Source: Gossypium raimondii (Eukaryota; Streptophyta; Magnoliopsida; Malvales; Malvaceae). From it: DNA of 64,000 nucleotides. Of the stretch, positions 57,645 through 64,000 are shown piece after piece. The stretch lies in assembly GCF_025698545.1 (NCBI RefSeq), contig NC_068569.1, positions 9,920,001-9,984,000 on the forward strand. The letters run 5' to 3'. A model generated the notes under the pieces. That model saw only the letters and a list, made by a program, of their open reading frames with translations, did no database searches and was not told the origin of the DNA. The translations under genes were made by a program, and so were the position numbers. Within the stretch, counting starts at the first letter, position 1. Each line of letters begins with the position of its first letter.

Positions 57645-59785
57645 CTAAAACCATGTTTGGCAGGCTGCTATTACCATTATCACCGTCAGTGCAGAAAGAG
57701 TTCCTGAGCAGCTTGACACACCCTTCAATCCTATAACATGTATATATACACATGCTTAACTATAAATGCTATCAAAATTCAGAGTAATAATACAAAAATA
57801 GGGACTGCAAATTTGAGAGCTATGACGTTCAAAACATGTTTAGCTATAATGATATCAGTATTATGACGATAAAAGCAGTAAAACTATCACAAGGTTATTT
57901 TAAGACTGTTCATTTTTGTTAATCAGCTGGCTTGAAGGGTTATTTGACTCCAAGTAAAAGAAAAAATTAGGTATTTTATTTTTTGACTCACCTTGAGTAT
58001 TTATGATTGGATTTGATTCGAGATGATGAACTCAGAATATGTAAATAATTAATAGTAGTAAGCAATTTTTTTTTCAAGTTTATTTATTAAGAAAACATAT
58101 ATAGTATACTAAACTTAAAGTAGTTACCATTGCCATATGAGGTTGGACTATTAGACGATGGTGATGGTGGTGGCGGCGGCGGATTCCCAGAGGGAAAATT
58201 CAAGCCAAGGCCCTGGCAGTCAGCTCGAAAGTAACCTGCAACAAGAAGTTCAGAATTTGAAGTATTTAAACTCCTATACTCGGTTCTCTTTGCTGGGTTT
58301 TAACCTAACAAGAGAGTGGGTAGTGGCAACTTACATGGTTTAAAACAGGCTAGCCCAGAAGAATTAAACAAATTCTCAGAGCCTTGATGGCATTGGCAGA
58401 TATATCCAGTTCCATTACTCACACATTCCCCATCACCGCACCAAACAAGATCACAAGCTGTCAAAAGTAAATCACCTTCTTTAATTCCTTGAGTTGGAGC
58501 TTGTATAAATATTAACCACCATTCTTAAAAATAGAGTAATTGAAAGCAATTTTCATCAATCAAAGCATTAGATATTGATTTATTCAGTTTCTTTTTATAT
58601 TTGAAAGATGATATACACTTCTATATTCATATTTGAATATATGTTGAGCATAGATGTTTAGCAAAGATATTATAAAGAAAATTAAAAAAACTTATATAAC
58701 AGAAATTTCTACGAGTAACATGATTTATTTATACTGTTAGTCTGATTTGGTGGTGGTGGAAGAGAAGGTGGCGGTGGAGATCCTTTGCCGCAATCAAAAT
58801 CGACTGTGCCTGCAATTGTTTAATTATAATTGCGGGTATTACTTTTCTTGTCCTCAACAAAGATAGATGCAAATTCATGCTAATTTTCTGTATTTGACTG
58901 TTTTTCGCAAATTAATTGAATGTTAATGAAGATAATGACTTAAAAGTTGCACATAAATAATTTCACAAGCTTATCATGCCGCTGTTTTCTAAGACAATTA
59001 AGACGAACCAAAAGTTAGGCCGATATTCGGCAGAATGGAAGCTCAGCCATAAGTAAACTGTGACCACTAATTAACATATTAAAAGGGTTTAATTAAAATT
59101 ATATAATTATCCACTAAATATTTATGTACAATTAAATAAGTTTTTAAAGGGCTTGATGGTTAGGGTATGTGGATTGAGTTTGAGCTGCGTTAGTTGCGTT
59201 GTTGTTTGCCCTCCTCATATAATTAAAAAAAAAATTTAAGCTTTCAAAATTTTATTTTCACCCACTTAAACCATCAACTAACAAAAACTAATTAATCATG
59301 ATTTAAATCTATTTTAATCAAATAAAAATAAAAATTTGAGATTGCAATAAAAGAAGAAAACTTGAATGGTTATTTAATTTTAGTTAAAAAACTTAAGGAT
59401 GCTTTGATCTTAGAGAGAGAGAGAAGGGGAAACTGACAGTTAGGAACAAGACAAGAGGGGAAGGTGAAAGGACCGATCTGAATCTTTTTCCAACCAGGTT
59501 TGCAAAGGCAGTCAAATCCAAGCAGTGAGTTGTTGGAAGCTTGACATGTTCCTTGCCCACAATCTATAACCGAGCAGAAAACACCTGCAACATGCCCGCA
59601 TGTTCCATCCTCAGATATTCAAATCTCATCATCGTAACTGAATTACGAAGGCGATGGATGTTACCTTGTAATGGATTTAATGTTACATGTGAAGAAGTGG
59701 TGGTTACAGTTGTTGAGGTAGCCAAACAAAAAAAGAGAAGAAAAAGGAAAGAAAAAAGAGTGAGATGGAGACTCCGGTTGTCCAT
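57645..59785 (-). CDS. EGF-like, GPI-anchored secreted protein
   Basis: Six exons on the minus strand: 59785-59665, 59584-59438, 58809-58735, 58457-58335, 58235-58128 and 57703-57645. All have GT-AG borders in phase 1, total 210 residues. MDNRSLHLTLFSFLFLLFFC is a signal peptide. Two Cys-rich EGF-like modules follow: CSVIDCGQGTCQASNNSLLG with FDCLCKPGWKKIQ, and CDLVWCGDGECVSNGTGYIC with QCHQGSENLFN. A Pro-rich spacer (GKGSPPPPSLPPPPNQTN) lies between them and another (GNPPPPPPSPSSN) after. The last exon codes GTLSALTVIMVIAACQTWF, a hydrophobic end suited to GPI attachment. Plant homologues are annotated loosely as 'neurogenic locus Notch-like'; function unknown. The model rests on phase-consistent splice sites and family resemblance. 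Confidence 0.78.
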
Positions 59786-60412
59786 TGATTTTGGGATCAG
59801 CAAGTCGGTGTTGGTGAGTGAAGACAGTTGGAACTTGGAACGTATTTATAGTAATAAAAGCAGAGCAGCCTAACAAGTGTGTGTTAACTTAACGTTGACT
59901 CTGCCTTTTGTTTTGGTAACCTGATGCAAGGGCTTCAATTCATGCTCCATTAACCTATTCTGCTCAAATACACAATCATATTCTTTATCTAGACTTGGAC
60001 CGTTTTGAGTTCAGAAACTTAAATACAATCAATACATTAGCACAATATCCATAATATTTCTTTACAAATGTTAGTCAATGTTTTCTAGAATATAAGAGTT
60101 AGATTAACCTTATTAAATTTAGAAAATTACCCACACCACATCATGTTAATTTAATTAAATTTAAATCCAAATTCAAAATTTAACTCTCCAAACAAATTAT
60201 TAAAATTAAATCAATTTTAAGTTTACGAAGCCTACTTTGTTTATATCCAAAGCATAAATTTGGATTTGTAAATCTAAATAAATAAATAAAAAGGCTTTTT
60301 TTTCTTTTTGTTTGTTTTTCAAATCCATGTTCCAAAGGGCCAAATAGCAAATTCCATTTTGTTAATGACTCTAGAATTCCTTCCACAATCCTATTCTCCT
60401 TCCTTATAACAG
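59786..60412. other. EGF-gene promoter and spacer
   Basis: AT-rich spacer. The part at 60240-60412 resembles the intron sequence just before exon 2 of the tandem DUF4220/DUF594 copies (AAATTTGGATTTG.AAATC words, ATCCTATTCTC near the acceptor). Confidence 0.4.
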
Positions 60413-62056
60413 TTGCAACTGCTCTACTGTTCGTAGAGATCAAGGATGCTGCATTTCTGAAATCGATGTCGAAGGTGATGGTAGCGCTTTGGCTGAAATG
60501 GGAACTCCGGGTAATGGTTGTCCTCAGCCTAACTGTTCAACTTATACTCGTAAGTTGTGGGAATCTACGCAGAGTCAGCGGCATACATCTACGCAGAGTT
60601 ACCTTGACTACCCTAACAAGGAGCGAATAACCAATCCACCGGTTCTATTTTGGACCCCATTCTTGCTCATGCATCTTCGTGGCGCCACTACCATCGCAGC
60701 TCGCTCTTTCTCACACAATGATCGCTGGCCTCGACAGTTCTTCGGGCTCCGTTTGCAGTGGAGTGGCTCTCTATATATATGTTAAATTCTGGACTTTAGC
60801 AGCCCCAACTATGCTCATTTTAGCCATTCCAATCTTCATTGTTGGGATTATAAAGTATGGGGAGAGGGTTTGGGCTCTCTTCCAAGCTAGCAAAATGGGG
60901 ATGGAGTTTCAATCTAGCGACAAAGGTTCCCAGCTGGAAGTTGAGCTTTCACAGGGGGCTTCAGGAGGCGATAAGACAAAATGGGGATAAATTGAATCAC
61001 ATATTTGAGTTGGAGCAGGGAAGAGTTAGTGCCTATGAAGCATGGACACGGAAACGCAATATGGATACAACACGATACGGACATGATAATACGGTAATTT
61101 AAAAAAAATGAAGACACAGATACGGAAAGACATGGCAATAAAAAAATATTTTTAATATTTATATATATTATGTTAAAATGCTTAATATCCAGCCCAATAT
61201 TTTAAATCAATTTACGAATAGTCCAATATTTTAAATTAATTTACGAATAGCCCAAAACAGACCTTGGGACTGCCCACAATAATAAACCAAAAAGGTAATC
61301 CAACGTAATATTTTAAATTAATTACAAATAGCTAAGAAGGACCTTAGACTGCTTCAAGTTTGTCTGAGAAAAGTAACTTTGATGACTTTGGTTGGAGTAT
61401 ATCCGATGTGGAATTCACCCACAGCCTCCTCCTATGGCATATCGCTACTGACGTTTTCAACGATGATCATCACTGGTTTTGAGCCGGGAAACTTGGGTAA
61501 GTATTGCAGAATCAGTAAGCTCCTATTGGATTATATGATGTATCTTCTTTTTCTATGCCCTGCAATGCTTCCCCAAGGCATTGATAAAATAAGGCATCAT
61601 GATACCTGCATTGAAGCCATGAACTTCGTCCATGATGAGTCCAATTTTAAACAAGTCATCAGAGGGTTGTTTGGGATTGACATAGGATCTGAAACGCTCT
61701 TTGCCCAGATGGGAAGTTTGAAGAAGTCGGCATTCTTTGAAGGGTGCTAAATCGCCATCCAACTGCAGACACTGTTAGAGCAATTCAGATGGGGTCACGA
61801 AGATAAATAGAAACTGATAGCGGACGTGTGGTTAGACATGCTGACTTACGTCGCGGCTCAGTGTTCGTGGAAAGAACATGCGAGGCAACTCCAGCAAGGT
61901 GAGGAATTGCTCACCCGCGTTGCACTTCTCATGGCTCATCTTGGTTTGAGTAAGAACATTCAAAAGGTGCCATTGCCCAAAAGGCTTCAGGAAGTCCAAT
62001 ATGAACCTACCTTTTATTGGGACAGACTTAACCGATTACCTTCTTACTGGACTTAA
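60413..62056 (+). pseudogene. Older DUF4220/DUF594 pseudogene
   Basis: After an acceptor TTATAACAG the frame reads VATALLFVEIKDAAFLKSMS, KVMVALWLKWELRVMVVLSL and TVQLILVSCGNLRRVSG, clearly homologous to exon 2 of the tandem copies. About 60 bp are then lost, shifting the frame. Later pieces are ITNPPVLFWTPFLLMHLRG, ILAIPIFIVGIIKYGERVWA and FQASKMGMEFQS. From about 61020 to 61370 the gene's centre is replaced by unrelated AT-rich DNA with repeated CCAATATTTTAAAT units. The DUF594 end resumes at 61384 (GWSISDVEFTHSLLLWHIAT equivalents) with shifts and stops and finishes RLPSYWT at 62056. No exon 1 is seen. Divergence from the tandem copies is much larger than among them. Confidence 0.85.
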
Positions 62057-62394
62057 ATTAAATATAATTTGCTGGTTTCCCTTTCGTTGCTCTTAGCTTT
62101 TCAAATGCTAATATTTTATTTTATCCAAGAATACATGCATTTAACTTTTACAAGTACTGTATTAAAATGAAGAGACATTTCTCTCTAATAAAATAAAATT
62201 TTAGTCATAACCGTGGACAAGTACAAAAGGTTAATGTTTTTATTTTCAATCTATGTTGTGCCAAATAAAACATGCCAAGAATTTGGACACAAAGTTTATA
62301 TATTTTTTATAAATTTTGAAAAAAAAAGCATGTTTTAATAATGTATTTGTGTTTTTTTATCACAATCCAATTAGATTTTAAAAAATTAGTAATA

Positions 62395-62640
62395 ATGAAC
62401 AAAATTTTCAAGGAAAAAAGGAAAAGAAAAGTCGTAATTAGTACCAACCAGTCGCCAGTGCTTTTGAATGCATGCTATTCTGCATCTGATTTTGCTTCGT
62501 TCCCTAAAACTATGTTTGGCAGGCTGCAGCTACAACTATCACTGTCAGTGCAGAAAGAGTTCCTAAGCAGCTTGCACACCCTTCAATCCCATAATATGTA
62601 TATATACACATGCTTAACTATAAATAGGCCTACAAATATG
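62395..62640 (-). pseudogene. Relic of the EGF-like gene's last exon
   Basis: Bases 62395-62640 match 57535-57780 closely. The part equivalent to the final exon (62562-62504) reads TLSALTVIVVAAACQT then a stop two codons early. The other five exons are absent, so this is a passive part of a duplicated block. Confidence 0.7.
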
Positions 62641-62772
62641 AGAGCTATGACGTTAAAAAATATATTAGTAAACATGTTTAGCTATAATGATACCAATAAT
62701 GATGATAAAAGCAGTAAAAATATCACAAGGTTAATTTAAGATGGGTTCATTTTTGTTAATCTACTTACACAG

Positions 62773-64000
62773 AGATTATAATCCGAAATGCGGCTGATAA
62801 ACCATCACTTGCAGTGGCAGTGAACAACCTTATTGCAGCGGAAGGTCCAAAAGATATATCTGATAGCTTAAAGAAGCTTGATCTGCTTAAATGAGAAAAA
62901 ATCGAAGAAGTTTCAGCTGGAACATGCAATTAATTGACTTGAAGCTAACAAAGAGAGATAATACATGCAAATCCTGTTCTACTTCTTCATGCAAACAAGA
63001 TGGATCAGGTTTTCTATTTTGGGGTTCTGCATTTCTCACTTTTGATCTTTTGTTCTTTATTTGAGAACATAGACAGCCCGCTAATGAATTTGATGGTTCT
63101 CTTTATTTCTTCTGTTTGCTAGTGAAATTCTACAGGCTCGGAAACTTGCTGCTTTTTTGCCAGAGCTGTTTCCTGACAGCGTGCTGCCTGTACTAGCGAG
63201 AGAAAACAAGGCAGAGAAAGCCGAAGAAATGTTAGGTGAGCTAGCTAGGAAATTTCATTAAAAGAAGATCATCCTCTTAGCAGGGGCACAGATTGCTGCT
63301 GCTGGCCACCCTCAAATTGCGGCTGAATCCCTTTCTGAGGTGCCTGATATCCAGCACATGATCACCACAGGTTCTCTCAAAAGAGCGCTGGAGACAAAAA
63401 TGGTGCAGCTGCTGTGCTTAACTCTGCAATCAAATGGTGGAAAACTACCATGACTGAAGACGAGCAGCTCAATGTTATCATGCAAGAGGCATGGCAAGGA
63501 AGAGGATGTTGCTCATCTATTCAAGGAGCTTGTAAAAAGTCATGGAAGCATTAGCCGGGCTAATAACTACAGTTGCTCATGTGAATATTGACAAGGAATA
63601 TAGGAAGCAACTGAAGCCGTTGCCAGGTTTGAAGGGGGTTGATGTCGATGGTTAGGAGAAAACTTCTGTGGCAAAACATGTTGAAGGAGAGCACCTCGTG
63701 GTGGGCTAGCTGAAGCGCAAGTGGAAGGCAAGACTAAACGGAGGAAGTGAAAGCCAAGGTATCCCAACTGGTTTGACCCGGCAAATCTTGGTCCTCCACC
63801 CGAGCCTGAAAGATGGCTCCCAAAGAGAAAGGTCAAGTTACAGCCCGAAAGAAAGAATAAGAGAGCAGCTCAGGTTAGATCTCAACGTGCAGTAGCTAGG
63901 GATAAGAGTTAAGCTAGTACCTCAGCTAACAATTCTAATAGTTTTAACTTGAAATCAAACATGGCTAATGGTTCCACAGGAGTTCCACAGAATACCGAGC
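62773..64000 (+). pseudogene. SRP72 (signal recognition particle 72-kDa subunit) pseudogene, runs off right edge
   Basis: Pieces in changing frames follow SRP72 order: EIIIRNAADKPSLAVAVNNL, IAAEGPKDISDSLKKLDLLK, after an unspliced intron (about 63009-63120) ARKLAAFLPELFPDSVLPVL, then AQIAAAAGHPQIAAESLSEV, KQLKPLPGLKGVDVDG and the highly characteristic WFDPANLGPPPEPERWLPKR with KNKRAAQVRSQRAVARDKS. Functional SRP72 is a TPR protein that, with SRP68, binds 7S RNA in cotranslational targeting to the ER. Here several stops and shifts break the frame, including TGA after LKKLDLLK. Retained intron positions indicate a duplicated, not retroposed, copy. The N-terminal TPR part is missing. Confidence 0.85.

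Overview
The window looks like nuclear DNA of a dicot, most probably a Malvaceae such as cotton (Gossypium). Genes carry GT-AG introns and stand in AT-rich spacers with foldback MITEs, LINE scraps and long-LTR retrotransposon remnants. The genus is my inference from the look of the LTR and MITE families, not from a search. Gene structures were read by eye from reading frames, splice sites and family memory.

Left part (1-29 kb), mostly single-copy host genes: the 5' end of an embryo-specific ATS3-like gene (-), a phosphate-sensor SPX gene (-) with a cluster of PHR1-binding-type sites upstream, a small membrane protein (+), a DUF4050 protein with an N-terminal MGGC lipidation-type motif and one GC-AG intron (+), a mitochondrial small heat shock protein (+), a small plastid membrane protein (+), a TPR-type protein (+), an intronless ROH1/BYPASS-like protein (-) and a tRNA-Asp(GTC) gene (+). 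These genes do not form an obvious pathway.

Middle (31-34.6 kb): a stellacyanin-like phytocyanin gene whose only intron carries a 450-bp Mutator-type MITE with a 9-bp target duplication, a perfect 44-nt inverted repeat upstream of it, and a PPR gene relic.

Right part (34.6-64 kb), a duplication-rich block. Two pairs of nested solo LTRs, all four with matching 5-bp target duplications, flank a direct tandem array of three near-identical copies of a DUF4220/DUF594 membrane-protein gene. Copies 1 and 2 are cut at the 3' end and run into foreign sequence; copy 3 reaches the family's normal C terminus but has a 2-nt shift in homopolymer runs. Further right lie relics of the phytocyanin, DUF594 and EGF genes, a six-exon EGF-like GPI-anchored protein gene (-), an older DUF4220 pseudogene, and an SRP72 pseudogene running off the right edge. 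The repeated neighbours indicate several rounds of local segmental duplication. The copies in the young array differ mainly in mononucleotide-run length, so assembly error must be excluded before any biological reading.
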